From assembly GCF_006714895.1 (NCBI RefSeq), contig NZ_VFME01000001.1, positions 3,224,001-3,288,000 on the forward strand: a stretch of 64,000 bases of DNA, read 5' to 3'. The stretch is from Gramella sp. Hel_I_59 (GTDB taxonomy: Bacteria > Bacteroidota > Bacteroidia > Flavobacteriales > Flavobacteriaceae). Each line of letters begins with the position of its first letter. Within the stretch, counting starts at the first letter, position 1. This document shows positions 52,155 to 60,564 of this stretch, piece after piece. A program made the position numbers and the translations under genes. Below the pieces are notes generated by a model. That model made no database searches. It saw nothing but the letters and a program-made list of their open reading frames with translations, and was not told the origin of the DNA.

Positions 52155-53183
52155 ATGCAGTGGAAATCGGCACTCCTCATAATTCAGATCTTTCTAATGG
52201 TCGGTTTACTAACAGCGTCCTGTCAAACAAATCAACGATCACCTAAAATGAATGGGATTAGCCTCGTGGCTTCCCGGGATTCTATTCTCGATACTGAAGT
52301 AAACTATGTTGCTGAAACTGAAGCCAATTACATTGCCCTGATGCCATTTGGTTTTCTACCGGACAGCCAGGAACCTCAGCTAAAATTTAACATTAATCGG
52401 CAGTGGTTTGGTGAACGCAAGGAAGGTATTGAGCATACTGTTTCAAAATTAAGAGAGCGCAATCTAAATATTATGGTAAAGCCGCAGATATGGCTTCGGA
52501 ATGGAACATTCACCGGGGATCTTGAATTTGAAACTGAAGAAGACTGGAAGCAATTCGAAGATTCTTATGCTGAATTTATTCTTTTATATGCTGAAATTTC
52601 AGAAGAACTAGATGTGGAATTATTCTGTATTGGAACCGAACTTTTCAATTTTGTAAGCAACCGACCCGACTTCTGGAAAAACCTGATTTCCGAAGTAAGA
52701 AAAATATATAGCGGGCAGATCACTTATGCTGAAAACTGGGATAAATTCGATCAAACTACGATCTGGGATGACCTGGATTATATTGGCGTGGACGCTTACT
52801 TTCCCATAAGTGACGAAGCTTCTCCCGATATTGATCAAATAAAAGAAGGCTGGGAACCTCATCTTAGTTCACTTGAATCTGCATCTGATAAATTTGAGAA
52901 GCAGATAATTTTTACAGAATTTGGATATAGAAGTATTGACCATGCCTTGAAAACACCTTGGAATTCTGAACGGGAACATCCCGGTCTTAATTTAAATTTA
53001 CAGTCAAATGCTTATCAAGTTCTTTTTGAACAGGTTTGGTCTAAAGAATGGTTTGCAGGTGGTTTTCTTTGGAAGTGGCATCAGGGAACCAATAGCGGCG
53101 GACTCGAAAATTCCAGGTTCACGCCACAAAATAAACCAGCAGAAAAAGAGTTGAAAAGCTTTTACGGCAGCTTCAGGAATTAA
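52155..53183 (+). CDS. GH113-like glycoside hydrolase lipoprotein
   Basis: Envelope lipoprotein (342 aa; signal ends LLTASC, Cys 23) with a TIM barrel of the GH113 type (clan GH-A, beta-mannanase family). Features: NYIALMPFGFLPD near residue 55-67, NLNIMVKPQIWLRNG near 98-112, the acid/base Glu in ELFCIGTELFNF near 155-166, IGVDAYFPISD near 211-221 and the nucleophile Glu in IIFTEFGYRS near 253-262. It is the only plus-strand gene between two minus-strand operons, and its end overlaps the convergent glycosyltransferase gene by 11 nt. Mannan cleavage is the family activity; the substrate here is not certain. Confidence 0.8.
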   Translation: MQWKSALLIIQIFLMVGLLTASCQTNQRSPKMNGISLVASRDSILDTEVNYVAETEANYIALMPFGFLPDSQEPQLKFNINRQWFGERKEGIEHTVSKLRERNLNIMVKPQIWLRNGTFTGDLEFETEEDWKQFEDSYAEFILLYAEISEELDVELFCIGTELFNFVSNRPDFWKNLISEVRKIYSGQITYAENWDKFDQTTIWDDLDYIGVDAYFPISDEASPDIDQIKEGWEPHLSSLESASDKFEKQIIFTEFGYRSIDHALKTPWNSEREHPGLNLNLQSNAYQVLFEQVWSKEWFAGGFLWKWHQGTNSGGLENSRFTPQNKPAEKELKSFYGSFRN

Positions 53184-53859
53184 TCCGTTTGCAATAATGA
53201 GAACGTAGATCTTCAGCAGTAGCACCAAATCTTCTTTTCCAGTAGATCTCAAGAAATAACTTTTGTGTTTTCCAGACTCCCATACGCTCGTATAAACGTG
53301 CAGAAGTTGTAAGCCACTTCCTGATCACTGTGAATGATCCATGCTCATATAGCCGTTTTATAAACTCGTTGTCTTCGTAAACCGTATAACTTTCATTAAA
53401 ACCGCTAAGGGAATGAAAAAGATCTTTGGTAATAAACAAAGATTGATCTCCTCCTCTACAGGATAGATGATTAAATTTTGTGAATTGTCCCATCAAATTC
53501 AACCACCAGTGATCCTTGTCAAAGCGCATTTGAAAACAGCCGCAATTATTGCCTTTTCTGACAGCCTCCTTGATTAAAATATCAAAATTTTCTGGTGGAT
53601 AACTATCAGCATGCAGGAAATACAGCAGTTCACCTTTTGCTTTTTTTGCACCATAATTCATTTGAACTGCCCGGCCTTTTTCAGAAAGATAATAAGTAAC
53701 CTTTGGGTGTTCGATGGCAAGTTGGGAAGTTTCATCTGTACTTCCACCATCGACAACAAGAATTTCCCGTATATAAGTAGAAGAAGCAGTTTCCAGGTAT
53801 TTTAGCAAAGCCGGAAGCTGCTTCTCTTCATTATAGACCGGGATAATTATACTTATCAC
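53173..53859 (-). CDS. Arsenosugar biosynthesis glycosyltransferase, TIGR04283 family
   Basis: Small GT2 (228 aa) of the TIGR04283 family that co-occurs with ArsM/ArsS arsenosugar clusters. Motifs: ISIIIPVYNEEKQLPALLKYL at the start, ILVVDGGSTDETSQLA near residue 33-48, GRAVQMNYGAKKAKGELLYFLHADSYPP near 62-89 (the H-A-D metal site, split here for length), and CRGGDQSLFITKDLF near 134-148. It probably transfers or rearranges a sugar on an arsenic-bearing nucleoside derivative; the exact step is not established. It is the last gene of the operon. Confidence 0.88.
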   Translation of the reverse strand: MISIIIPVYNEEKQLPALLKYLETASSTYIREILVVDGGSTDETSQLAIEHPKVTYYLSEKGRAVQMNYGAKKAKGELLYFLHADSYPPENFDILIKEAVRKGNNCGCFQMRFDKDHWWLNLMGQFTKFNHLSCRGGDQSLFITKDLFHSLSGFNESYTVYEDNEFIKRLYEHGSFTVIRKWLTTSARLYERMGVWKTQKLFLEIYWKRRFGATAEDLRSHYCKRINS

Positions 53860-53864
53860 AGCAC

Positions 53865-54653
53865 TTATTTTGCTTCGTTCAGGTTCCAGTCGTAGTTCTT
53901 GTAATCTACCTTGGCATTCGAGTTGATCTTCACTTCTGAATATTGATTTATGTATTCGATCAAAGATCCATTTTCAGTAAAATCATTCTTATACCAATCA
54001 AAAATCGATGAAAGCTTCAATTGCGAAGCTGAAATTTCATTCTTATCTGAATTGATAAATTCATTTGTAGCCTTTTCCAGTTGTTTTTCGATATTCTCGC
54101 TGGTATAAGCTTCATTTATAAGTTTTGGACAGCTTATGGACGCGCAATTGATCGCAAAGTGAATCCTTGGCTCATCCATTTTACGTAACAGACTATTTTC
54201 AATGGCACCAAGTGAAATTTCCTTATTTCCGATTTTGACGAACTCTTTTGTCCATGCTCCAGAAATATCCTTAATACTCTTCGTTGGATAATTCCGAAGA
54301 ATAAGATCCACCGTGTACGCATTATAGAGGTTGATATAATATGCCAGAAGTTGATCACGATTCCAGGTATCATCTGGCTTCATGGAAGAAAGCATCTTTA
54401 AGTATTTGTCAAGTGCTGGCCGATCTTTCTGGAAACCTTTATAATCTACCATTCCGTCGTCATCCACATGCTTTTTCAATAGTTGATCCCAACCGGAATG
54501 ATCTACTTTGTCCTCTGCAGCTGCAGAAGTATTTGCAGAATCTGGCGTAGGTAATCCTTTACTGTTGAAGCCTGCGCTCGAAATAAGGTTACAGGATTGA
54601 CAAATAAATGCCCCTGAGACCAGGATCAAAAAACTTAAAAATACTTTCTTCAT
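53865..54653 (-). CDS. DUF547 domain lipoprotein
   Basis: Protein of 262 aa with a lipoprotein signal (ending AFICQSC, Cys about 21) and a DUF547 domain. Typical features: DQLLAYYINLYNAYTVDLIL near residues 103-122 (first ten residues include the YW/YYINLYNA core), SLGAIENSLLRKM near 151-163 and RIHFAINCASISCPKL near 167-182 with the paired Cys, then FDWYKNDF. The domain is of unknown activity but is frequent in flavobacterial arsenosugar loci and near thioredoxin-like genes. It lies 5 nt upstream of the TIGR04283 gene and 16 nt downstream of arsM. Confidence 0.85.
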   Translation of the reverse strand: MKKVFLSFLILVSGAFICQSCNLISSAGFNSKGLPTPDSANTSAAAEDKVDHSGWDQLLKKHVDDDGMVDYKGFQKDRPALDKYLKMLSSMKPDDTWNRDQLLAYYINLYNAYTVDLILRNYPTKSIKDISGAWTKEFVKIGNKEISLGAIENSLLRKMDEPRIHFAINCASISCPKLINEAYTSENIEKQLEKATNEFINSDKNEISASQLKLSSIFDWYKNDFTENGSLIEYINQYSEVKINSNAKVDYKNYDWNLNEAK

Positions 54654-54669
54654 AATCTTGTTTTTTTAA

Positions 54670-55638
54670 CTAGCAACATCCACCACCATCGTAATGCCAG
54701 GTGGACTCACTTATGTAAATATCATCTCTTCCAAGATCTGCCAGTGCACCTGCAGTTTTATCACAAATTGCAATTGGCTGATTCTTCAATAAAATATGTC
54801 CTTTCTTATCATCAAAATGATCTTCATCTCCATAATAGATCGCAGCTTTTCCAGTAAAGATACAAGGCCCATCTTCTGGCATAGGATCTTTAATCGCGGC
54901 TACTTCAATAGATTCGATATAAATCAATTCATCTGTAGGATAGTTTTTGGGATCCAGAATTCTATAAGGCTTTCTGGCCCTGATCTCGATAGTTCCGAAG
55001 CCGGCATCGGTCAATGCTTTCACATAATCCTTGATGCTTAAACTTCCGGAAAGACAAAGCGCTCTTAAGCGTTCATCATTTCTAAGTTCATCATTCATCT
55101 CCTGCTCACAGGTAGGATCACTCATTACAAGTCTTCCATGCGGCTTTAGCACCCTGTACATTTCCTTTAAAGCCTGAGTAAGCTCTTCAGTTTTAAAAAT
55201 ATTGAAAAGACAGTTCTGTGCGGCTACATCTATAGAGTTATCCTCCACCGGTAACGCCGTAGCATCTCCTTTTCTAAGATCTACAAATTCAGATTTGAAC
55301 CATGGGTTCTGGGCTTCTGCCTCCACAAAATTCTTGCGGGACGCTTCCAGCATTTCATCCACCACGTCTACGCCAACCACTCCAGATTTCATTCGGGAAA
55401 AATAAGCGAACTGTAAAAGTTCCATTCCGCCACCTACACCCACATAGAGCGTACGCGGATTATTTGTCAGATCCCGGGCATGCACAGTTGAACCACAACC
55501 GTAATTCATCTCCTGCATGATCTTTGGGATCTTCAATCCCGGAAGTTCCCAGATCGGGTTTGTGGTGCAGCAAAGTCCCACATCTGGCGTAAGTGCAGCC
55601 TCACGGTAAACGTCTTTAGTAATCTCTAAATAACTCAT
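54670..55638 (-). CDS. arsM: Arsenosugar biosynthesis arsenite methyltransferase ArsM
   Basis: SAM-dependent As(III) methyltransferase (322 aa) that would supply dimethylarsenite for arsenosugar synthesis. Arsenic-binding Cys residues occur in DVGLCCTTNP near residues 19-28. The SAM site is TLYVGVGGGMELLQFAYFS near 63-81, with VVGVDVVDEMLE and GDATALPVEDNSIDVAAQNC (third conserved Cys) after it, and MYRVLKPHGRLVMSDPTCE near 168-186. The C-terminus ends in the metal-loving GGGCC. It sits between the DUF547 and PNP genes, with 0-16 nt spacing. Confidence 0.93.
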   Translation of the reverse strand: MSYLEITKDVYREAALTPDVGLCCTTNPIWELPGLKIPKIMQEMNYGCGSTVHARDLTNNPRTLYVGVGGGMELLQFAYFSRMKSGVVGVDVVDEMLEASRKNFVEAEAQNPWFKSEFVDLRKGDATALPVEDNSIDVAAQNCLFNIFKTEELTQALKEMYRVLKPHGRLVMSDPTCEQEMNDELRNDERLRALCLSGSLSIKDYVKALTDAGFGTIEIRARKPYRILDPKNYPTDELIYIESIEVAAIKDPMPEDGPCIFTGKAAIYYGDEDHFDDKKGHILLKNQPIAICDKTAGALADLGRDDIYISESTWHYDGGGCC

Positions 55639-56451
55639 TTATAATTTCTTAAGTAATTCTTTAAATAATTTAACCATATCTGGTTCTGCTTTGGCAGCCA
55701 TTGCCAGAATTTCCTGAATATCTACTTTTTCAAGATTATCCGGATCCCCTTTATCTGTGATCACAGAAATTGCTGACACCGGAATCCCCAAGTGGTTGGC
55801 AACGATCACTTCAGGCACTGTACTCATTCCAACCGCATCTGCACCAATCATCTTTAAATAACGGTATTCTGCTCTGGTTTCCAGTTGAGGTCCCAATACC
55901 GAAGCATACACACCTTTATGCAAAGTAATATTCAGCTCTTTTGCGGTATGTTCAAATTGCTCGTTCATGGATCTATCATAAGGTTCGCTCATATCCACAA
56001 ATCGTTCTCCCAGGTGCTCAACGCCATGGAAAGCCAGTGGCGAACCACCCTGAAGATTAATATGATCATCAATGAGCATCAACTCCCCTTTATCGTAATC
56101 TAAATTGATCGCTCCGGAAGCATTGGAAACCAGCAAACGCTTCATCCCCAAACGTTTCATCACTCTTACCGGGAATGTAACATCAAAAAGGCTGTAACCT
56201 TCGTACAGGTGGAATCTCCCCTGCATGATGACCACTTTTTTTCCTGCCAGGGTTCCAAAAATTAGTTTCCCCTTGTGAAATTCCACCGTGGCAGTTGGAA
56301 AATATGGGATATGATTGTAACTGGCGGTTACTTCAATTTCTACATCGTCCAGTAATTTACCTAAACCTGTACCTAATATGATCCCAACCTCGGGTTCGCC
56401 GAATCCTTTGGATTTTAAATAATCTACCGATTCGTTTATTCTATCTGTCAT
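55639..56451 (-). CDS. Purine nucleoside phosphorylase
   Basis: Trimeric class I purine nucleoside phosphorylase (270 aa). Motifs: VGIILGTGLGKLLDDV near residues 21-36 (phosphate loop), FHKGKLIFGTLAGKKVVIMQGRFHLYEGY near 58-86 (abridged: GRFHLYEGY), LLVSNASGAINLDY near 106-119, GVYASVLGPQLETRAEYR near 179-196 (first glutamate for purine ribose) and MIGADAVGMSTVPEV near 200-214. In this operon it may act on the 5'-arsinoyl-deoxyadenosine made by ArsS or salvage adenine; that is inference. Its start overlaps the TIGR04282 gene by 11 nt. Confidence 0.92.
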   Translation of the reverse strand: MTDRINESVDYLKSKGFGEPEVGIILGTGLGKLLDDVEIEVTASYNHIPYFPTATVEFHKGKLIFGTLAGKKVVIMQGRFHLYEGYSLFDVTFPVRVMKRLGMKRLLVSNASGAINLDYDKGELMLIDDHINLQGGSPLAFHGVEHLGERFVDMSEPYDRSMNEQFEHTAKELNITLHKGVYASVLGPQLETRAEYRYLKMIGADAVGMSTVPEVIVANHLGIPVSAISVITDKGDPDNLEKVDIQEILAMAAKAEPDMVKLFKELLKKL

Positions 56452-57055
56452 TATTTATTAATTTTTGAAAAGCCGGATGATCTTGAATATCCTCCAGCGT
56501 ATCTATATCATTTTTTAGTGGCAGCGCTTTATAAGTTCCCTCCTGCATGTCCTGAAGACTTTGTTCGAATACACTGGAAGTACTCCAGGCTTTGTTTATG
56601 AATAAATCTGAATTTAATGATTTCATACCCAAAAGGTAATATCCACCGTCTTCAGCGGGTCCAATTACATAGTCGTGAGCTTCAAGTTCTTCAAAAGCAT
56701 CCTCAAGATCTGTTGTCTCAAGATTGTAAAGATCACTTCCAATAATCACAATTTTCTTATAGCCTTCGTCGAATCCAGCTTTAAAAGCAGCTTCCATTTT
56801 CTCTCCCAGATCTCCTTCTACCTGCAATCTTTTCTGAAAACCTCCATCCTCCCAGAGATCGTTTTCAGCGATATTCCAGGCGTAATAAACCTGCTTGCTT
56901 ACGTCAAGCTTACTGGTTACATCCTTAGTATGCTTCAGCAGAAATTTATAAATTTCAAGAGCTTTTTTATCTCCTACTCCTTTGGCAAGCCTGGTTTTGA
57001 CCTTTCCGAGAACAGGATTTTTTGTAAATATGATTAGCAGATTTTCTTTTGACAC
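56441..57055 (-). CDS. Arsenosugar biosynthesis glycosyltransferase, TIGR04282 family
   Basis: Protein of 204 aa of the TIGR04282 family (CofC/GT-A-like nucleotidyl or glycosyl transferase fold) found in arsenosugar loci. Motifs: LLIIFTKNPVLGKVKTRLAKGVG at the N-terminus (the PVLGKVKTRLA nucleotide loop), GDLGEKMEAAFKAGF near 80-94, IVIIGSDLYNLE near 100-111 (metal Asp), and YVIGPAEDGGYYLLGMK near 131-147. It probably works with the TIGR04283 enzyme. It starts next to the rhodanese gene stop with no gap. Confidence 0.9.
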   Translation of the reverse strand: MSKENLLIIFTKNPVLGKVKTRLAKGVGDKKALEIYKFLLKHTKDVTSKLDVSKQVYYAWNIAENDLWEDGGFQKRLQVEGDLGEKMEAAFKAGFDEGYKKIVIIGSDLYNLETTDLEDAFEELEAHDYVIGPAEDGGYYLLGMKSLNSDLFINKAWSTSSVFEQSLQDMQEGTYKALPLKNDIDTLEDIQDHPAFQKLINNDR

Positions 57056-57553
57056 CTAGTAAATTTTTTCGCCGTTCTTAAGATATTTCGACCAGTATTT
57101 TGAATAAGTATGAATTTTTTCGGTTTTCTTGCCTTTATTATCATAAACAGGATAGCCGGTATTTTTCCATTCAAAAATTCCTCCGTATAGATTTTTTACA
57201 TCCTCAAATCCTAAATCCTGAATCTTTTTGGCTATGTTCTCTGATCTAATTCCTACTGAACAGTAGACAACGATCTGTTTATCCCTGGTAATGGAATCCA
57301 GAACACTAAGATCAAGATTATTATACCCTATATATTTTGATCCATCAAGATGACTGGTTTCGTATTCATTGCTTTCCCTTGCATCCAGGATGACCACCTC
57401 ATCATTTAATTGATCCATACGCAGTTGCTCTACGGAAGTATATGGAACATCGCCAGAATTATATTTTTGCAATAGATCATCCAATGCGTTTTGACTAAAC
57501 CCGGTAATTCCAATGAAAAAAATTAAGCTGAAAATGATTCCCTGTAATTTCAT
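57056..57553 (-). CDS. Rhodanese-like domain protein, exported
   Basis: Protein of 165 aa with a Sec signal peptide (LIFFIGITGFSQ) and one rhodanese domain. Features: LNDEVVILDARESNEYETSHLDGS near residues 50-73 (split core: DARE...SHLDGS), and the active-site loop IVVYCSVGIRSENIAKKI near 94-111 with the catalytic Cys, then NLYGGIFEWKNTGYPV. It should carry a persulfide or bind thiophilic arsenic outside the cytoplasm. It is embedded in the arsenosugar operon: one base after arsS ends and directly before the TIGR04282 gene. Confidence 0.88.
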   Translation of the reverse strand: MKLQGIIFSLIFFIGITGFSQNALDDLLQKYNSGDVPYTSVEQLRMDQLNDEVVILDARESNEYETSHLDGSKYIGYNNLDLSVLDSITRDKQIVVYCSVGIRSENIAKKIQDLGFEDVKNLYGGIFEWKNTGYPVYDNKGKKTEKIHTYSKYWSKYLKNGEKIY

Positions 57554-57554
57554 A

Positions 57555-58610
57555 TTAAGCTACTGTTCCCTGGCAACTACTTCCTGCTCCAGCAGTACAA
57601 CCGTAGCAATGTTGGGAAATGATAATATTTCGATCATTCAAAATATCTTCGTTGTATTCACTAATATGCTGCACTTTAGAATTTACTTTTAGTTCCAGCA
57701 TCTGGTTAAAATCACAATCATACAACCAGCCATCCCAACTAATGGAGATTGTATTGGTACACATCACGTTTTCAACGGCTGCAGGATTATAAGCTTCTAC
57801 CAGTGCATACATATAATCTTCATAATTTTCAGAAGCTATAAGGTATTCAAGGAATCGGCTTATGGGTAAATTTGTTATTGCGAACAGACTGCCAAAATCG
57901 ATATTAAAATCTTCTTTCAAAGCTTTTTTGAAGTCCTGCTCCATCGCCTTTTGATCTGTTGGCAAAAATGCACCGGAAGGATTATATACCAGATCCAGTT
58001 TTAGACCTGTACCTTCCTGCGCGTAACCTACAGCGTTCAACATTTGCAGCGCCTTGATAGATTTATCAAAAACACCACTACCTCTTTGCTTATCAGTTTT
58101 TTCTCTTTTGTAGAATGGTAAAGACGAAACCACGTGGACATTATGCTTCTTAAAGAATTCCGGTAGATCGTGATACTTCTTGTTGGCAAGAATGATCGTT
58201 AGGTTTGATCTAACAATAAAATCTTTGATTCCGGCTTTAGCGGCTTCTTCCACAAACCATCTAAAATTCGGATTCATTTCAGGGGCACCACCAGTAAGGT
58301 CCAGCGTATGGGCTCCGGTATTCTTGATCACTTCCAGACATTGCTTCATGGTTTCTACCGTCATGATCTCCTTACGATCGGGACCGGCATCTACATGGCA
58401 ATGCGAACAAACCTGATTACACATGTAACCAAGATTCAACTGTAGTATTTCGAGTTTTTTGGGTTTGAATGGCAGGTCATGAGTTTCTGCGATCTTATCC
58501 CGGAAATACGGGAGTTCGCCTTCTTCAAATATGCCTTCGCTTAAAAATTCTAACTGGTTCTTAGGGCTTGAAAGATCATCCTTACGCGCCTTCAGGGATT
58601 TTGTGATCAT
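57555..58610 (-). CDS. arsS: Arsenosugar biosynthesis radical SAM protein ArsS
   Basis: Radical SAM enzyme (351 aa) that, in characterised members, couples dimethylarsenite to the 5'-deoxyadenosyl radical to form 5'-deoxy-5'-dimethylarsinoyl-adenosine. The 4Fe-4S motif is LGYMCNQVCSHCHVDAG near residues 58-74 (C-x3-C-x2-C). LDLTGGAPEMNPNFRWF near 101-117 binds SAM. The C-terminal segment has further Cys: CTNTISISWDGWLYDCDF near 286-303 and CYGCTAGAGSSCQG at the end, which fit the accessory cluster or arsenic site of this family. It is the second gene of the operon, after the peroxidase-like gene. Confidence 0.94.
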   Translation of the reverse strand: MITKSLKARKDDLSSPKNQLEFLSEGIFEEGELPYFRDKIAETHDLPFKPKKLEILQLNLGYMCNQVCSHCHVDAGPDRKEIMTVETMKQCLEVIKNTGAHTLDLTGGAPEMNPNFRWFVEEAAKAGIKDFIVRSNLTIILANKKYHDLPEFFKKHNVHVVSSLPFYKREKTDKQRGSGVFDKSIKALQMLNAVGYAQEGTGLKLDLVYNPSGAFLPTDQKAMEQDFKKALKEDFNIDFGSLFAITNLPISRFLEYLIASENYEDYMYALVEAYNPAAVENVMCTNTISISWDGWLYDCDFNQMLELKVNSKVQHISEYNEDILNDRNIIISQHCYGCTAGAGSSCQGTVA

Positions 58611-58654
58611 ATAGTTGTTTCTACGTATGTTTAGTTCTTCAATTCAGTAAAAAC

Positions 58655-58990
58655 TTACATACTTAGCTTTTTGTATTTATTCATCATTTGCACACCATGC
58701 ACAAGGGTAGCACCACTTTCAATTGCAGCGCCGGCATGAACCGCTTCCATCATCTCTTCTTTGGTAATTCCACGTTGTAATCCATCTTTGGTATATGCAT
58801 CTATACAATAAGGACATTTTACTACATGGGCTACTGCAAGAGCGATCAATGACTTCTCACGTGCAGAGAGAGCTCCTTCTTCGAATACTTTACCGTAGTA
58901 GTCAAAAAACTTGTTTCCAAGTTCTTCGCTCCATTCAGTAATCTCTCCAAATTTTCTCAGGTCTGCCGGATCATAATAATTTTTAGCCAT
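58655..58990 (-). CDS. Arsenosugar-associated peroxidase-like (AhpD/CMD family) protein
   Basis: Small helical protein (111 aa) of the carboxymuconolactone decarboxylase/AhpD superfamily, of the subgroup found with arsenosugar genes. The pattern SAREKSLIALAVAHVVKCPYCIDAYTKDGL (residues about 41-70; core VVKCPYCIDAY) holds the C-x-x-C peroxidatic pair and a following His-lacking but Asp/Tyr-containing relay. AGAAIESGATLVHGVQMM near 89-106 is the usual C-terminal helix. It is probably the first gene of the arsenosugar operon, 44 nt before arsS, and may protect it from oxidants or reduce an arsenic intermediate. Confidence 0.88.
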   Translation of the reverse strand: MAKNYYDPADLRKFGEITEWSEELGNKFFDYYGKVFEEGALSAREKSLIALAVAHVVKCPYCIDAYTKDGLQRGITKEEMMEAVHAGAAIESGATLVHGVQMMNKYKKLSM

Positions 58991-59050
58991 TTACTTTTGC
59001 TTATGTGTTAATACTTATAATTACGAAAAAAACGAAGCTACAGTTTTAAA

Positions 59051-59227
59051 CTATAAGACTCCGGTTACAGAAAGAATAATAAGTAAAAATACAACGACTA
59101 TGGCGATCACGATCCAAAGTTTTGAACTGGAATTCTGAGTTCTGGTTTCGGTAGATTGATTTACTTTTTGTTCACTATCCCGATCTTCCTTAGGTACAGG
59201 TGACGATCTGTCTTTATCTTGATTCAT
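59051..59227 (-). CDS. Small single-pass membrane protein
   Basis: Protein of 58 aa from the internal ATG (MNQDKDRSSPVPKEDRDSEQ): a polar, charged N-terminal half of about 36 residues and one C-terminal membrane helix (LWIVIAIVVVFLLIILSVTGVL). A longer frame starting at 59305 would add 26 poorly structured residues. No family is recognised. Composition suggests a tail-anchored small protein, and it stands alone between the arsenosugar operon and the AraC gene. Confidence 0.5.
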   Translation of the reverse strand: MNQDKDRSSPVPKEDRDSEQKVNQSTETRTQNSSSKLWIVIAIVVVFLLIILSVTGVL

Positions 59228-59523
59228 ATTGATGGTTTTTACTGAAAAATAAAGCAAATTCTTACTGAAATGTATTAACGATATATATTTAACAAAGATT
59301 TTCAATTTGAATTAATTTCCGCCAATAGCTCTAAAATTTAGCTATGCTTTGGAAACACCCCGAAACACTAACGTTTTTCGCATTACCATTATCTCTATTG
59401 ACAGTTTCTTTTATAGAAATTCTTAATTTTTTCACACAAGCTTTAACTTTACAACCCAAGATTTTAAGATTTTTAATTGTAAAAAGCCTATCTTATTAGG
59501 CGAAAAAATTCAGCAGTAATATT

Positions 59524-60564
59524 ATGAGAATTGATGTTCAAACGCTACCGGTTAATGAAATTGTGCAGAACATAGCACAATCGCTGGATGCAGATGTGCA
59601 AAATCGTAGCGGGGAACTTCTAGTCGAAATTCCTTCAGAGTATGGTGAAGGTACTATTCGAGGAATTAGTTTTGACTCCGGGATGGGCTATATCACCTAC
59701 AATTGTAAATTTTCGCAGGATGTTGAAATACATTTTTCTCTAAATACCGTACACCCTTTAAAATTTATTTTCTGTTCTGAAGGGAGTATTAGCCATTGCT
59801 TTCAGCACAGTGATGATGAACACAGCATAGATACCTACCAGAACATTGTAGTGAGCAGCAGTGGATATGATGGACATATCCTATATTTTAAAAAGGATGT
59901 CCAAACCCATGTTTCGAGCCTGGAAATCATTAGATCTGTTTTTGCTCATCGTTCCAATTATGATTTTAAAGATCTTGATCCAACCTTGAAGGAGCTATTT
60001 AAAGACGCAGTTTCGAAAAAGCAATTTTTCTACCAGGGGAATTATAGTATTAAGTCGGCAGACTTAATGGATGAGATAAATACTAAAGATTTTACAGGAT
60101 TTCTCCGTAACCTGTTTCTAGAAGGAAAAGCATTTGAAATGCTTACCATACAAATAGACCAGTATCAGGATGATGAGAATGGGGAGAATCTGCCAAAAAT
60201 CTTAAGAAAGTCTGATATTGAAAAGGTGAATTATGTCGCCAAAAGAATTCAGGGTGATCTTAGTACAAATCTTTCCGTAGAAACGCTGGCGAAAGAAGCT
60301 GGAACCAATGTCAACAAACTTCAGGAAGGCTTTAAGTATGTTTACGATCTTACTGTAAATAAATATATGCAGCATATTAAGTTAGAAGCTGCCAAAGAAA
60401 TGCTGAAACTTTCAGAAAAGAACATCTCAGAAATTGTAACGTCTATCGGACTCAACAATCGTAGTTACTTTTCCAAAATCTTTAAAGAAAAGTATGGAGT
60501 AAGTCCTAAATATTTCCTGCAAACCAAGGCAAGTATGAAAGAAGAGGAATTCGAAGAAAACTAG
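59524..60564 (+). CDS. AraC family transcriptional regulator
   Basis: Regulator of 346 aa. The N-terminal 220 residues are a sensing domain of unknown ligand (cupin-like strands: GYITYNCKFSQDVEIHFSL). The C-terminal double helix-turn-helix is typical of AraC/XylS: LSVETLAKEAGTNVNKLQEGFKYV near residues 256-279 (core LSVETLAKEAG), then ISEIVTSIGLNNRSYFSKIFKEKYGVSPKYF near 303-333 (core YFSKIFKEKYGVSP). The target is unknown. The convergent SLC13 transporter overlaps its end by 4 nt, so it is not obviously its target by operon logic. Confidence 0.92.
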   Translation: MRIDVQTLPVNEIVQNIAQSLDADVQNRSGELLVEIPSEYGEGTIRGISFDSGMGYITYNCKFSQDVEIHFSLNTVHPLKFIFCSEGSISHCFQHSDDEHSIDTYQNIVVSSSGYDGHILYFKKDVQTHVSSLEIIRSVFAHRSNYDFKDLDPTLKELFKDAVSKKQFFYQGNYSIKSADLMDEINTKDFTGFLRNLFLEGKAFEMLTIQIDQYQDDENGENLPKILRKSDIEKVNYVAKRIQGDLSTNLSVETLAKEAGTNVNKLQEGFKYVYDLTVNKYMQHIKLEAAKEMLKLSEKNISEIVTSIGLNNRSYFSKIFKEKYGVSPKYFLQTKASMKEEEFEEN

